Assembly (NCBI GenBank): GCA_002471665.1
Contig: DKQK01000040.1
Span: 248,001 to 312,000, forward strand
Reading direction: 5' to 3'
Origin: Gammaproteobacteria bacterium UBA7310
Lineage (GTDB): Bacteria > Pseudomonadota > Gammaproteobacteria > Pseudomonadales > Ketobacteraceae
Length of the DNA: 64,000 nucleotides
Part shown: one piece after another, positions 8,458 to 17,526 of the stretch
How positions within the stretch are numbered: position 1 is the stretch's first letter
How the letters are laid out: each line of letters starts with the position of its first letter
Notes under the pieces: model-generated
What the model was told of the DNA's origin: nothing
What the model saw: only the letters and a program-made list of their open reading frames with translations
Database searches by the model: none
Program-made: the position numbers and the translations under genes

Positions 8458-8476
8458 AGACACTTATACCGTGTCT
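8458..8476. promoter_or_regulatory. AGACAC-N7-GTGTCT inverted repeat upstream of hsbR
   Basis: Six-base arms AGACAC (8458-8463) and GTGTCT (8471-8476) are separated by seven bases. They lie about 30 bases before the hsbR start, a position compatible with an operator or leader hairpin. Confidence 0.3.
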
Positions 8477-8504
8477 TTAATGTAGAGAGTAGATTGCTGC
8501 CAGT

Positions 8505-9701
8505 ATGAAGTCCCCCCAAGCATCGGGAACCGACATAACCATTCTGTTGATCGATCAATTGTCAGATCTTCAGGCTCACATTTCAAGTTGTCTGCGTGAT
8601 GAGGGTTATCACGTGCATGTTGAATGTGAATCTGAGCCCGGTTTACGTTTCTGGTCTGAGCATCACCCCCAGGTGGTTATTTGTGATGTCGCCTCGCCAG
8701 ACATTGATGGTCTTTCCATCCTTAGTGAAATAACCAACAGTGATTACAGCACTCAGGTCATTATGATATCAGATGCGGGGGAAATGGACGACGTGGTGAA
8801 GGCTCTGCGCCTGGGGGCAACGGACTTTTTACTGAAACCCATTTCTGACCATGAAGTGCTGTTACATGCGGTAAAAAGGGCTTTGGATGATCATGAAATG
8901 CAGGTGCAGAATCAGCATTACCGGGCACAACTGGAACAGAAAAACCGCGAGCTGAACGACAGTCTCAGACTGTTGAAAGAAGATCAGGAAGCCGCGCGGG
9001 TAGTTCAGTTGAAGATGTTGCCTGAGACGAAGAAGCGTTATGGCCGGCTGCAGGTGGAGTACCAGATCATCCCCTCTCTCTATCTCAGCGGTGATTTTGT
9101 TGATCATTTTAGCCTTGGCCCCAATCGTATCGGTTTTTATCTGGCCGATGTCTCAGGCCATGGTGCTTCATCGGCATTTGTCACCGTGCTGCTCAAAACC
9201 ATGGCCATTCGGGTTAAACAGCATTACAACACCGATCAACCGGAGCCGTTGCGGCCAGCGGAAATATTGAAACAGGCCAACGAGGAACTCCTGCCATTGG
9301 GTTTGGGCAAACATCTGGCAGTATTTTGCGGATATATAGACTATACCGCGCGCAAACTGGTGTACTGCAGTGCCGCCCACTTTCCGCCCCCCATACTGGT
9401 GACCAATAACAGTGCGTTGGCGTTGGAGGGTAAGGGCCTTCCAGTGGGTTTGTTTGATGATGTTTCTTATGAAAATCAGGAAGTTAGTTTGGGTGATGAG
9501 TTCGATTTAGTGGTTTTTTCAGATGGCGTACTGGAAGTGATGCCGCAGCAATCGGTGGCAGAAAAAGAGCAATACCTTATGGAAATCGTATCCAAGGGGA
9601 TTCATAATATAGGTCAGCTCTTAGATCACCTGGACTTACGCGACAAAGATGCGATTCCCGATGATATTGCGCTTATGACGGTTTCTTGCTCACCAAGGTA
9701 G
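8505..9701 (+). CDS. hsbR: Response regulator with PP2C/SpoIIE phosphatase output (HsbR-like)
   Basis: This 398-residue protein has an N-terminal receiver domain (phospho-acceptor Asp61 in VVICDVASPD, Lys in LLKPIS near 110). A coiled-coil linker follows at about 130-165, then a PP2C/SpoIIE phosphatase domain with metal-binding motifs SGDFVDHF, ADVSGHGASS and FSDGVLEV. The layout matches Pseudomonas HsbR, which in its unphosphorylated state acts on the STAS protein HsbA and in its phosphorylated state dephosphorylates it. The next gene encodes that partner, so the pair is a partner-switch controlling a motility or biofilm decision. A dedicated sensor kinase is not in the window. Confidence 0.87.
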   Translation: MKSPQASGTDITILLIDQLSDLQAHISSCLRDEGYHVHVECESEPGLRFWSEHHPQVVICDVASPDIDGLSILSEITNSDYSTQVIMISDAGEMDDVVKALRLGATDFLLKPISDHEVLLHAVKRALDDHEMQVQNQHYRAQLEQKNRELNDSLRLLKEDQEAARVVQLKMLPETKKRYGRLQVEYQIIPSLYLSGDFVDHFSLGPNRIGFYLADVSGHGASSAFVTVLLKTMAIRVKQHYNTDQPEPLRPAEILKQANEELLPLGLGKHLAVFCGYIDYTARKLVYCSAAHFPPPILVTNNSALALEGKGLPVGLFDDVSYENQEVSLGDEFDLVVFSDGVLEVMPQQSVAEKEQYLMEIVSKGIHNIGQLLDHLDLRDKDAIPDDIALMTVSCSPR

Positions 9702-9763
9702 GGGGCAAGGTAGACTTTTTTATACTCGTGGAAGCGGGTGAAGCAGGGCAGTTAAGTAGATCC

Positions 9764-10321
9764 ATGGCTGAATCCAACACCGGAAAAGCACTGTATGCAA
9801 TTCATCAGGGCACCTATGTGCTCAAGTTGATTGGCGAAATCAGGGTTCCAATCTGTGCGACACTGGATAACTTCATTGAAAATATGTTTCGGGATAAGCA
9901 GTTGAATTCCGTGCTTATTGATTTGAGTAAAACCCAGATCATCGACAGCACCGCACTGGGCCTGTTAGCGAAAATTGCCATACAAACCCGAAAACGCTTC
10001 AAGCGTAAACCGCTGATCATCAGTACAGAGCCTGATGTTACCCGAATTCTCGACACCATGGGGTTCGAGAAAGTGTTTAATATTGTTCATGAAGCCCCGG
10101 TCAAAAGCCCTTCCATGACTGAGATGCCCAACATTCCCTGTGACGAGCGCAACGCCTTCGAGAAAGTACTGGAGGCTCACCGAATCCTGATGGACATGAA
10201 TGAGCGTAACCACGAAACCTTCAGGGATGTAGTGGCTGCGTTGGAACAGCCGGCAGACGACGGTATGTCTCCGGACTCAAAATATTGCTGCGGTGACAGC
10301 AAATATCACCGATTCAATTAA
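9764..10321 (+). CDS. hsbA: STAS-domain anti-sigma factor antagonist (HsbA-like)
   Basis: The protein has about 185 residues, with an N-terminal STAS domain in which the phosphorylatable Ser62 lies in IDSTALGLLA. Residues 1-100 closely resemble Pseudomonas HsbA, which switches between an anti-sigma factor (FlgM) and a diguanylate cyclase partner. The extra C-terminal part (about 110-185), ending in a Cys-Cys-containing tail, is longer than a plain STAS protein. ATG 9764 begins exactly where STAS homology starts; a TTG at 9686 overlapping hsbR is possible but would add 26 unconserved residues. Confidence 0.82.
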   Translation: MAESNTGKALYAIHQGTYVLKLIGEIRVPICATLDNFIENMFRDKQLNSVLIDLSKTQIIDSTALGLLAKIAIQTRKRFKRKPLIISTEPDVTRILDTMGFEKVFNIVHEAPVKSPSMTEMPNIPCDERNAFEKVLEAHRILMDMNERNHETFRDVVAALEQPADDGMSPDSKYCCGDSKYHRFN

Positions 10322-10334
10322 GAGCAGATCACAC

Positions 10335-11288
10335 TTACTCTGCAATCGCCCGCATGAGTTGTTCCAGCTTCACCTGATCCCTGGCAAAGTTCCGGATTCC
10401 CTCCGCAAGTTTTTCTGTAGCCATTGCATCTTCGTTCATATGCCAGCGGAATGCCTTTTCAGACAATGAGATTTTTTCCTGTTGCGCACAGCTCATTTGC
10501 GGGCTGAGTTTTCTTTCCAGAGTATCCTTGTCGGCTTCCAGCTCTCCCATAAGCTCTGGGCTAATGGTGAGCCGATCGCAGCCGGCTAACTGTTCAATCT
10601 CACCGGTGTTGCGAAAGCTGGCCCCCATCACAATGGTGTGATAGTCGAACTGTTTATAGTATTGATAGATAGACGTAACCGACAGCACCCCTGGATCTTC
10701 CGCCGGGAGGTATTCTTTCTGTTCTGTATTGGCTTTGTACCAATCCAGAATTCGGCCCACAAAAGGGGATATCAGCGTGGCATCCGCCTCTGCACAGGCC
10801 ACGGCCTGATAAAAGCTGAACAGCAGCGTCAGATTACATTCAATGCCTTCCTGTTCCAATTGTTTTGCGGCTTGAATGCCTTCCCAGGAGGAGGCAATTT
10901 TAATCAGGATACGCTCGCGATCGATGCCGGATTGTTCGTACAGGCTGATGATGCGGCGTGCGGTATTGATGGTGGCGGATGTATCAAAGGAAAGCCGGGC
11001 ATCCACTTCGGTGGATATTTTTCCGGGAATAATATTCAGTATCTCGCGGCCGATGTTCACTGCCAGATGCTCGCAGGCCAGCGTAATATGGTGCCGGGTC
11101 TGTGCTGTTTGCGCATCGCGCAGGCTTTTCGCCAGCAAGGGTTGATAGTCTTCAATGGCGGCGGCTTTCAGCAACAACGAGGGGTTGGTGGTGGCGTCAA
11201 TGGGCTGATAGCGTCGAATGGCTTCAATATCCCCGGTGTCAGCCACCACAGTGGTCATGTTTTTCAGTTGCTCCAGCTTGTTTTCCAT
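10335..11288 (-). CDS. tal: Transaldolase
   Basis: This 317-residue protein is a full-length TalB-type transaldolase of the pentose phosphate pathway. It transfers a dihydroxyacetone unit from sedoheptulose-7-phosphate to glyceraldehyde-3-phosphate in the cytoplasm. The Schiff-base Lys lies in [11 protein letters not shown], and the conserved VVADTGD (Asp20) and DATTNPSLL motifs are present. It is transcribed from dusA, whose stop codon is one base from the tal start, and converges on hsbA with a 13-base gap. Confidence 0.96.
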   Translation of the reverse strand: MENKLEQLKNMTTVVADTGDIEAIRRYQPIDATTNPSLLLKAAAIEDYQPLLAKSLRDAQTAQTRHHITLACEHLAVNIGREILNIIPGKISTEVDARLSFDTSATINTARRIISLYEQSGIDRERILIKIASSWEGIQAAKQLEQEGIECNLTLLFSFYQAVACAEADATLISPFVGRILDWYKANTEQKEYLPAEDPGVLSVTSIYQYYKQFDYHTIVMGASFRNTGEIEQLAGCDRLTISPELMGELEADKDTLERKLSPQMSCAQQEKISLSEKAFRWHMNEDAMATEKLAEGIRNFARDQVKLEQLMRAIAE

Positions 11289-11289
11289 A

Positions 11290-12318
11290 TCATGGCCTTA
11301 GGTTGGAAACAGAAGATTCAAGTATGCTGTTATCATATGACAAATCCGGGATGAAGGCTGCTGCCCTTCGAATAACCTCCACCCCGGCACCAGGCTGGTA
11401 GGCGTTTTCACTGATGAAGCGTCGCCATTGCCGAGCCCCGGGCCGGCTCTGAAACAGGCCAACAATATGCCGGCTGATGAATTTAAGCTGGGCACCTTGT
11501 TCCATACGCTGTTCTATATAGGTGTAGAGTTGATCCATCAGTTCACCATCACTGATGACCGGGCGGCCTGCACCATAAATTCGTTGGTCCACCTGCTTCA
11601 GAATGTATGGGCTTTGATAGGCGGCCCGGCCCATCATGACGCCATCCACTTTGCTCAGGTGCCCGAGGCTTTCATCCAGGCTGTTGATGCCGCCGTTAAT
11701 GATGATTTCCAGGTGGGGAAGTTCCTGTTTCAGCAGATAGACGCGTTCGTAGTTGAGCGGCGGAATGTCTCGGTTTTCTTTCGGGCTCAGGCCATCCAGC
11801 CAGGCTTTGCGCGCATGTACAATGAAGGTGGAAACACCGCTATCGGCAACCGTGGTGACAAAGCGTTGCAAATCGGCGTAGTCATCCTGCTGATCGATGC
11901 CTATGCGGCATTTCACGGTTACGGGTATGGTAACCGCGCGCCTCATGGCGGCGGTGCACTCCGCCACCAAACCGGGTTCCGCCATCAGACAGGCGCCAAA
12001 GCGGCCTGATTGTACCCGGTCACTGGGGCAGCCCACGTTCAGGTTTACTTCATCGTAGCCGTAATCCTGTGCCAGCTTGCTGCAGCGGGCCAGATCAGCG
12101 GGGTCGCTGCCACCCAATTGCAATGCAACCGGGTGTTCGGTTGGGCCAAAGCGCAGGTGACGTTCCACATCCCCATAGATGAGGGCGCCGGTGGTTACCA
12201 TTTCCGTATAAAGCACAGCCTGCCGGGTCAACAGACGGTGAAAGCCACGGCAGTGGGTGTCTGTCCAATCCAGCATGGGGGCAATACAAAAGCGTCTGTC
12301 GATAGTTTTTTGAGTCAT
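11290..12318 (-). CDS. dusA: tRNA-dihydrouridine(20/20a) synthase DusA
   Basis: This FMN enzyme reduces U20/U20a in the D-loop of tRNAs. Visible motifs are the N-terminal [11 protein letters not shown], the active-site Cys in [12 protein letters not shown], and NGGINSL and [11 protein letters not shown] for flavin phosphate binding. ATG 12318 ([10 protein letters not shown]) is chosen because homology starts there; the open frame continues 57 codons upstream into the gltX promoter region and overlaps the gltX leader. It forms an operon with tal and is divergent from gltX. Confidence 0.95.
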   Translation of the reverse strand: MTQKTIDRRFCIAPMLDWTDTHCRGFHRLLTRQAVLYTEMVTTGALIYGDVERHLRFGPTEHPVALQLGGSDPADLARCSKLAQDYGYDEVNLNVGCPSDRVQSGRFGACLMAEPGLVAECTAAMRRAVTIPVTVKCRIGIDQQDDYADLQRFVTTVADSGVSTFIVHARKAWLDGLSPKENRDIPPLNYERVYLLKQELPHLEIIINGGINSLDESLGHLSKVDGVMMGRAAYQSPYILKQVDQRIYGAGRPVISDGELMDQLYTYIEQRMEQGAQLKFISRHIVGLFQSRPGARQWRRFISENAYQPGAGVEVIRRAAAFIPDLSYDNSILESSVSNLRP

Positions 12319-12454
12319 TTCAGCGAGATATGAATACTGCAAGGCCAGGGGCGCATTAAACGGCCTGATAGTATAGCACTTCATGCAGCTCTTTTTACCT
12401 TCAGGGGGAGTGGCTATAATGGCGCCCCTGAAACCCGAATACAGGATTAACCCG

Positions 12455-13939
12455 ATGTCAGTAAGAACCCGTGTCGCACCTTCTCCCACCGGCGACCCTC
12501 ATGTGGGTACCGCGTATATAGCCCTGTTTAACATGGTGTTCGCCCGCAAGCTGGGTGGGAAGTTTGTCCTGCGCATTGAGGATACCGACCAGGTTCGCAG
12601 TACGGATGAATCTGAGTCTATGATTCTGGAATCGTTGCGCTGGCTGGGGTTGAACTGGGATGAAGGCCCTGATGTGGGGGGGGAATACGGCCCATACCGG
12701 CAGAGCGAGCGCTCTGCCATTTACCAGGCACATGCACAAACATTACTGGACAGCGGACATGCCTTTATCTGTTACCGCACCCCGGAAGAACTGGAAGCGT
12801 TGCGGGCAGCGCGCAAAGCCGATGGCCGGCATACCGCTCTGAAACCTTCTGACCTGATGCTTCCCGCAGCCGAGGTTGAAAAACGTAAGGCCGCAGGTGA
12901 TCCCTACGTGATCCGAATGATGGTGCCGGAAGAGGGTAAATGCGAAGTCAATGACATGCTGCGCGGTACCATCGAATTGGATTGGGGGCAGGTGGATGCG
13001 CAGATTTTGATGAAGAGCGATGGTATGCCCACCTATCACCTGGCGAATGTGGTGGATGATCACCTGATGGCCATCAGCCATGTCATTCGCGGCGAGGAAT
13101 GGATTAATTCTGCCCCCAAGCACAAGTTGCTCTACCAGTACTTTGGTTGGGATATGCCCGTGCTCTGCCATATGCCGTTGTTGAGGAATCCCGACAAGAG
13201 CAAGTTGAGCAAGCGTAAAAACCCCACCAGTATCAACTACTACAAGCGCATGGGTTATTTGCCGGAAGCAGTGGTGAACTATCTGGGGCGCATGGGGTGG
13301 TCCATGCCGGATGAAGCGGAGAAATTCACCCTGCAGGCGATGATAGAGCATTTTGATATACAGCGCGTATCTTTGGGGGGCCCCGTATTCGATACCACTA
13401 AATTGAGCTGGTTGAATGGGCTCTGGATTCGCGAATCCTGCACCCCCGAGCAATTGGCGCAGAAACTGCGGGATTGGGCCTTCAACGAAGATTACCTGAT
13501 GCCGGTATTACCCTTGATTCAGACCCGGCTGGAAGTTTTATCCGATATAGTGAAACTGGCCGACTTTTTTGTGGCAGGGCAGCTGGATATCCAGGCTGAA
13601 CAGTTCGAATTCGGTAAGCTGGAAGCGCTTCAGGTCAGAAAAATCCTACAATATAGTTTGTGGCAGTTTGAGGCTGTCCGCAGCTGGGATCGGGATACCA
13701 TCAGTCAAAGCCTGAGTGGCTTGTCCCAGGCATTGGGGCTCAAGATGAAAGACTTTATGATGCCGCTGTTCGTGGCCGTATCCGGGCGCTCGGCTGCGCC
13801 TTCTATTATGGATGCCATGGTGATTCTGGGCTCCGATATGACCCGGGCCCGATTACGCCATGCTCTGGATGTGTTGGGGGGGCCCAGTAAAAAAGAAGCC
13901 AAAGCCTGGGAAAAAGAATTCCGCGCCATGGAATTATAA
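12455..13939 (+). CDS. gltX: Glutamyl-tRNA synthetase
   Basis: This 494-residue class I synthetase charges tRNA-Glu. The HIGH-type motif is in [12 protein letters not shown] (near residue 10) and the KMSKS-type loop reads KLSKRK (near 250). The length is typical of proteobacterial GltX. ATG 12455 ([10 protein letters not shown]) is the family start; an in-frame ATG at 12383 would add 24 residues. The cognate tRNA-Glu gene lies 217 bases downstream behind tRNA-Ala. Confidence 0.97.
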   Translation: MSVRTRVAPSPTGDPHVGTAYIALFNMVFARKLGGKFVLRIEDTDQVRSTDESESMILESLRWLGLNWDEGPDVGGEYGPYRQSERSAIYQAHAQTLLDSGHAFICYRTPEELEALRAARKADGRHTALKPSDLMLPAAEVEKRKAAGDPYVIRMMVPEEGKCEVNDMLRGTIELDWGQVDAQILMKSDGMPTYHLANVVDDHLMAISHVIRGEEWINSAPKHKLLYQYFGWDMPVLCHMPLLRNPDKSKLSKRKNPTSINYYKRMGYLPEAVVNYLGRMGWSMPDEAEKFTLQAMIEHFDIQRVSLGGPVFDTTKLSWLNGLWIRESCTPEQLAQKLRDWAFNEDYLMPVLPLIQTRLEVLSDIVKLADFFVAGQLDIQAEQFEFGKLEALQVRKILQYSLWQFEAVRSWDRDTISQSLSGLSQALGLKMKDFMMPLFVAVSGRSAAPSIMDAMVILGSDMTRARLRHALDVLGGPSKKEAKAWEKEFRAMEL

Positions 13940-13955
13940 AATCGCCGAAAAGGTA

Positions 13956-13984
13956 TTGACAGGTCTGCGGATCGTCCTTAGAAT
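13956..13984 (+). promoter_or_regulatory. Sigma-70 promoter of the tRNA-Ala/tRNA-Glu unit
   Basis: TTGACA (13956-13961), a 17-base spacer and TAGAAT (13979-13984) form a near-consensus sigma-70 promoter just after gltX. The following bases are GC-rich, as in stringently controlled stable-RNA promoters. Transcription would begin near 13991, about 65 bases before tRNA-Ala. Confidence 0.8.
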
Positions 13985-14054
13985 TCGCAGCCTCTTCAGG
14001 TGATTCTCTGTGTTGAGGCAAAATAAGCTTCAAAATCAGATGGTTAACCGGTAC

Positions 14055-14130
<76 letters not shown>

Positions 14131-14156
14131 ATTTTTGACGCAGTTCACCACGTTGC

Positions 14157-14232
14157 GTCCCCTTCGTCTAGTGGCCTAGGACACCGCCCTTTCACGGCGG
14201 TAACAGGGGTTCGAGTCCCCTAGGGGACGCCA
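14157..14232 (+). tRNA. tRNA-Glu (anticodon TTC)
   Basis: A 76-base cloverleaf with acceptor GTCCCCT/AGGGGAC, anticodon stem CCGCC/GGCGG around CTTTCAC (anticodon TTC), T-loop TTCGAGT and an encoded CCA end. It lies 26 bases after tRNA-Ala, probably in the same transcript. Confidence 0.97.
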
Positions 14233-14296
14233 TATCTTCTTAAAATCTTTCCACGTTACTGTCTATCTACCATGGACTTGTCATGGAGAGGCAGTT

Positions 14297-14650
14297 ATGG
14301 AAGTTATCAAAACCCTTCGCCCTGGAGACAGTGGTACTAAAAAACTCACGGCACACTATGGTGACCGCTTGGTGTGTGTGCGTTATCGAAAAGATGTACA
14401 GCGCCAACGTCGATTTACTACCATCGAGTTGATCGTTGATGAGATACCATCGGTGCGCACCAAGCCGTTTCCCCTTTCCCCCGAAGAGTTGGCGTTATCC
14501 GTTGGGCTCTATATTTCCGCTGATGAAGTCGATGTGCGCAGGCAAGTGATGGATGCCGGTGGTGTCTACGATCAATGTGCTGACCTTTGGCGTTTACCCT
14601 TGGCCAAAGTGGTGAAACTTGGGTTGCTCGGACGTTTGCGGGAAGGTTAG
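14297..14650 (+). CDS. Conserved-looking hypothetical protein, 117 residues
   Basis: The function is not recognised. The protein is basic, without signal or membrane segments, and has an N-terminal GDSGTKKLTAHYGDRLVCVRYR segment that looks like a compact beta-rich domain. An MDAGGVYDQ...WRLPLAKVVKLGLLGRL helix lies near the end. A GGAGAGGCAG site precedes ATG 14297. Its stop codon is immediately followed by the next start, so the two small genes are probably translated together downstream of the tRNAs. Confidence 0.65.
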   Translation: MEVIKTLRPGDSGTKKLTAHYGDRLVCVRYRKDVQRQRRFTTIELIVDEIPSVRTKPFPLSPEELALSVGLYISADEVDVRRQVMDAGGVYDQCADLWRLPLAKVVKLGLLGRLREG

Positions 14651-14950
14651 ATGGAGGCTCGGACTTCTATGCAAATCACGCAACCGCAAGCCGTGGCGGT
14701 GCTTGGTTTTCTCAGGCCGGTATTCTGCCCTTTTGGGATTCGGCTGCTGTTGTTTCTATTGTTGTTGTCACCGTTTGTATCTGTGGAGGCAAAGCCTGGT
14801 TCGCAGGCATCCTGCAAAAAGATTGAACAACAAATCAAGCAATACACCCGCCTGAGACGGGCTGGGGGCAGCGCCAGGCAAATGGATAACTGGCACCGAA
14901 AAAGGCATCAGCTCAAGGTGCGCTACTCGAAATTATCCTGCAGGCTTTGA
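14651..14950 (+). CDS. Small secreted hypothetical protein, 99 residues
   Basis: The start abuts the preceding stop codon. A hydrophobic segment at about 28-45 followed by VEA/KPG looks like a signal peptide or anchor. The mature part is about 55 basic residues, with two Cys (near CKKIEQQI and at SCRL) that could pair in the periplasm. The true start could be Met7 (14669), giving a shorter n-region. No family is recognised. Confidence 0.55.
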   Translation: MEARTSMQITQPQAVAVLGFLRPVFCPFGIRLLLFLLLLSPFVSVEAKPGSQASCKKIEQQIKQYTRLRRAGGSARQMDNWHRKRHQLKVRYSKLSCRL

Positions 14951-15073
14951 ATTGGTCAGGCTCAGTATGCCGTATACAGAGTGCTTCAATTGGTTTATTG
15001 GTAGCAGGCATGCATCCGCTAACAAACACCGGCAAAGCGTGCCGGCGGAATTGAATATAGTCCCTTTGGTTGA

Positions 15074-15088
15074 TGTATACAGGATACA
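15074..15088. promoter_or_regulatory. TGTAT-N5-ATACA inverted repeat
   Basis: Five-base arms flank ACAGG about 45 bases before the start of the lipoprotein-sorting-like gene. The position suits an operator, but the regulator is unknown. Confidence 0.3.
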
Positions 15089-15134
15089 CTGTGTTAATAT
15101 GCGGGTTGACCGTTTCAGATAGGGATTAATATGT

Positions 15135-15938
15135 ATGAGTAACATTAAAAACAATAAGTTAATTGCATTTTTTATCGCTTGTTCAATATTTGCAACTGCC
15201 CCCCTACACGCAGAAACACCGGAAGAAAAAGGTTACAAAATTTACAAGGAAGCCGAGGATCGTGATGAAGGCTTCGTTGATAATCAGGCAGAAATGCTGA
15301 TGATCCTGAAAAACAAACAGGAAGCCACCAGTGAGAGGGAAATGTCGGTAAAAGCGCTGGAAGGCAAAGGGGACGAAGGCGACATGTCCCTGATGGTGTT
15401 TTTGTCACCCCGTGATCAAAAAGGAACTGCGTTGTTGACCCATCAACACAAGAATCGAGACGATGACCAGTGGCTGTATCTGCCGGCTCTGAAGCGGGTT
15501 AAGAAGATTGCGTCCAGCAAAAAGTCCGGGCCCTTCATGGGCAGCGAGTTTTCTTTTGAAGATATCGGTGGTCAGTCTATCGAGGATTACACCTATAAAT
15601 ATTTACGGGACGAAACCTATGAAGGGCAGGACTGCTTTGTCGTCGAGAGTTATCCAGTGGATAAGAACTCGGGCTACACCCGTATTGTTTCCTGGGTTGA
15701 CAAGGAGCACTATCGAACACTGAAGTCAGAATTCTATGATCGTAAAAACAGTCATCTCAAGACGTTGACAACGGATGGATTCAAGCAGTACGAAGGTAAG
15801 TTCTGGCGGCCAAGTGAATTGCTCATGGTCAATCACCAGACTGGCCGCAGTACGGTGCTCAAGCAAACCAATATTGCCTTTAAGACAGGATTATCTGAAT
15901 CCGATTTTAATAAAAACAGCCTCAAACGAGCTCGTTAA
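15135..15938 (+). CDS. Outer-membrane lipoprotein-sorting-like protein (LolA-like fold)
   Basis: This 267-residue protein has a signal peptide (cleavage near LHA/ETP). The body matches the COG2834-type 'outer membrane lipoprotein-sorting protein' family: MSLMVFLSPRDQKGTALLTH, QWLYLPALKRVKKIA, FMGSEFSFEDIGG and the final lipid-binding strands. These proteins share the LolA/LolB fold but usually accompany RND/MMPL exporters and are thought to carry hydrophobic cargo across the periplasm. Here the partner is the outer-membrane barrel gene downstream; no RND gene is adjacent. It is not the housekeeping LolA, which is shorter. Confidence 0.85.
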   Translation: MSNIKNNKLIAFFIACSIFATAPLHAETPEEKGYKIYKEAEDRDEGFVDNQAEMLMILKNKQEATSEREMSVKALEGKGDEGDMSLMVFLSPRDQKGTALLTHQHKNRDDDQWLYLPALKRVKKIASSKKSGPFMGSEFSFEDIGGQSIEDYTYKYLRDETYEGQDCFVVESYPVDKNSGYTRIVSWVDKEHYRTLKSEFYDRKNSHLKTLTTDGFKQYEGKFWRPSELLMVNHQTGRSTVLKQTNIAFKTGLSESDFNKNSLKRAR

Positions 15939-15940
15939 GA

Positions 15941-15977
15941 AAAAGCCGCGCTGGAACATCATAGCGCGGCATTTTTC
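15941..15977 (+). terminator. Terminator after the lipoprotein-sorting-like gene
   Basis: The stem GCCGCGCT/AGCGCGGC has a ten-base loop, an A-run before and ATTTTTCT after. It would limit but may not abolish read-through into the barrel gene 45 bases on. Confidence 0.8.
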
Positions 15978-16021
15978 TATTTGACGCCTGATTACTGTTT
16001 GTTCAGGTGAGTGGTATCCTG

Positions 16022-17425
16022 ATGAAGAATGTTTTCCTGGGGGTGTTGCTGGCATCCTTCCTGATGGCCAGCAGCCATGCCAACGCAGTGTTGGAACCTT
16101 TTTTCGAGGGCGGCGAATGGACCGCGGAGACCGGCCTTGAGTATCGTTACTTTAAGGACCCCGGAGAATTTGGCCAATCTCAGCACGCTGTCGCATTGCG
16201 GCTGAGTGCTGAGTATTACACCTCATGGAACGACGGTTTGGATCTCTTTACTTTCCGTCCCTATCTCTTGCTGGACTATCAGGATTCCGATCGTACCCAC
16301 TTTGATATCAGGGAAGCGCTGTGGATTCATGTTGGGGACGATTGGGAATTGCGCTCGGGAATCAGCCGGGTTTTCTGGGGTAAAACGGAATTCATTAATC
16401 TGGTGGATGTAATCAACCAGGATGACCTGGTGGATGGCGACGATGAAAAACTCGGTCAGCCGATGGTTAATCTGTCGCTGGTACATGACTGGGGCATCTT
16501 CGATTTCTATTTATTGCTGGGATTTCGCGAACGAACTTTTCCCGGGCCGGATGGCCGATTGCGCACACCGATTCCGGTGGATACCGATAACCCGGAGTAT
16601 TCCAGGGAAGCAGGCCAACGGGATATTGACTGGGCCGTCCGTTGGCAACGCCCCCTGAACGATTATGTAGAGATGGGTTTATCACTGTTCTCCGGCGTGG
16701 ACCGTGAACCCTGGTATTCTTTTAATTTTGATTTGAATAACCCAATGCTCATTCCCAATTATCATCATAAAGATCAAGTGGGGCTGGAGCTTGAATATTT
16801 GTATGAAGGTTGGGCTGTGAAGTTTGAGGCCATCGGTGTTCGCAGTGAAAGAGAACATTACTGGGCAGCAGTAACCGGTGTTGAATACAGTTTTTACGGA
16901 ATTATGGGCACCGATCTTGATTTCACTCTGATCAACGAGTTTATGAAAGACTCGCGGGATGATCTGGCTCCCGGTTATCTTGAACACGATTTTGGAGTGG
17001 GAGGGCGCTTCTCCTTTAATGATGAATTTGACACCACCATGCAGGGCGGATTTCTGTGGGATCCGGATACAGAAGAGAAGGTGCTGTCTTTTGAATTTGA
17101 GCGGCGCTTGTACTCGGATTTAAAGATTGAAATTCAGGCAGTCACAGTGCTTGAGCGAGGTACACCTCCTGTTGATGACACAAATGTTGAGATCATTTCT
17201 GATTTACTGCAGTCCCAATTGTTTGGTGACGACTCAGTAACGTACAACCAGGTTGTGGATTTTCTGCTGGGCTTGATTGAGGAAGATGGAATCGGGATCT
17301 TGTTTGACCCTGAGTACGGCTTGAATGTTCTGCAACAGTTTCAGAAACTGTCTGATACCAGTCGTAAGATCAGTGTGATTGAAAGCGACGACTACGTTCA
17401 GGTCAAACTGACCTATTATTACTGA
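16022..17425 (+). CDS. Predicted outer-membrane beta-barrel protein
   Basis: From ATG 16022 the protein has 467 residues, with a signal peptide (MKNVFLGVLL..., cleavage near ANA/VLE). Many amphipathic strands rich in Tyr/Trp/Phe follow, and it ends on an aromatic residue (KLTYYY), typical of barrels inserted by BAM. Motifs such as FDIREALWIHVGDDWELRSG and FWGKTEFINLVDVINQ resemble the barrels that accompany lipoprotein-sorting/RND operons (DUF1302-like). A role in exporting or inserting a hydrophobic compound is inferred from that pairing. A GTG 15 bases upstream is an alternative start. Confidence 0.75.
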   Translation: MKNVFLGVLLASFLMASSHANAVLEPFFEGGEWTAETGLEYRYFKDPGEFGQSQHAVALRLSAEYYTSWNDGLDLFTFRPYLLLDYQDSDRTHFDIREALWIHVGDDWELRSGISRVFWGKTEFINLVDVINQDDLVDGDDEKLGQPMVNLSLVHDWGIFDFYLLLGFRERTFPGPDGRLRTPIPVDTDNPEYSREAGQRDIDWAVRWQRPLNDYVEMGLSLFSGVDREPWYSFNFDLNNPMLIPNYHHKDQVGLELEYLYEGWAVKFEAIGVRSEREHYWAAVTGVEYSFYGIMGTDLDFTLINEFMKDSRDDLAPGYLEHDFGVGGRFSFNDEFDTTMQGGFLWDPDTEEKVLSFEFERRLYSDLKIEIQAVTVLERGTPPVDDTNVEIISDLLQSQLFGDDSVTYNQVVDFLLGLIEEDGIGILFDPEYGLNVLQQFQKLSDTSRKISVIESDDYVQVKLTYYY

Positions 17426-17526
17426 TCAAAATAGCGTTTGGTGATAAAAAAACGTTGGAAAACGCAGGCTTATAGTGAGATCTGGCTATACTGAATAAGA
17501 ACATAGCCGGCAAAGAACTGTATCAC

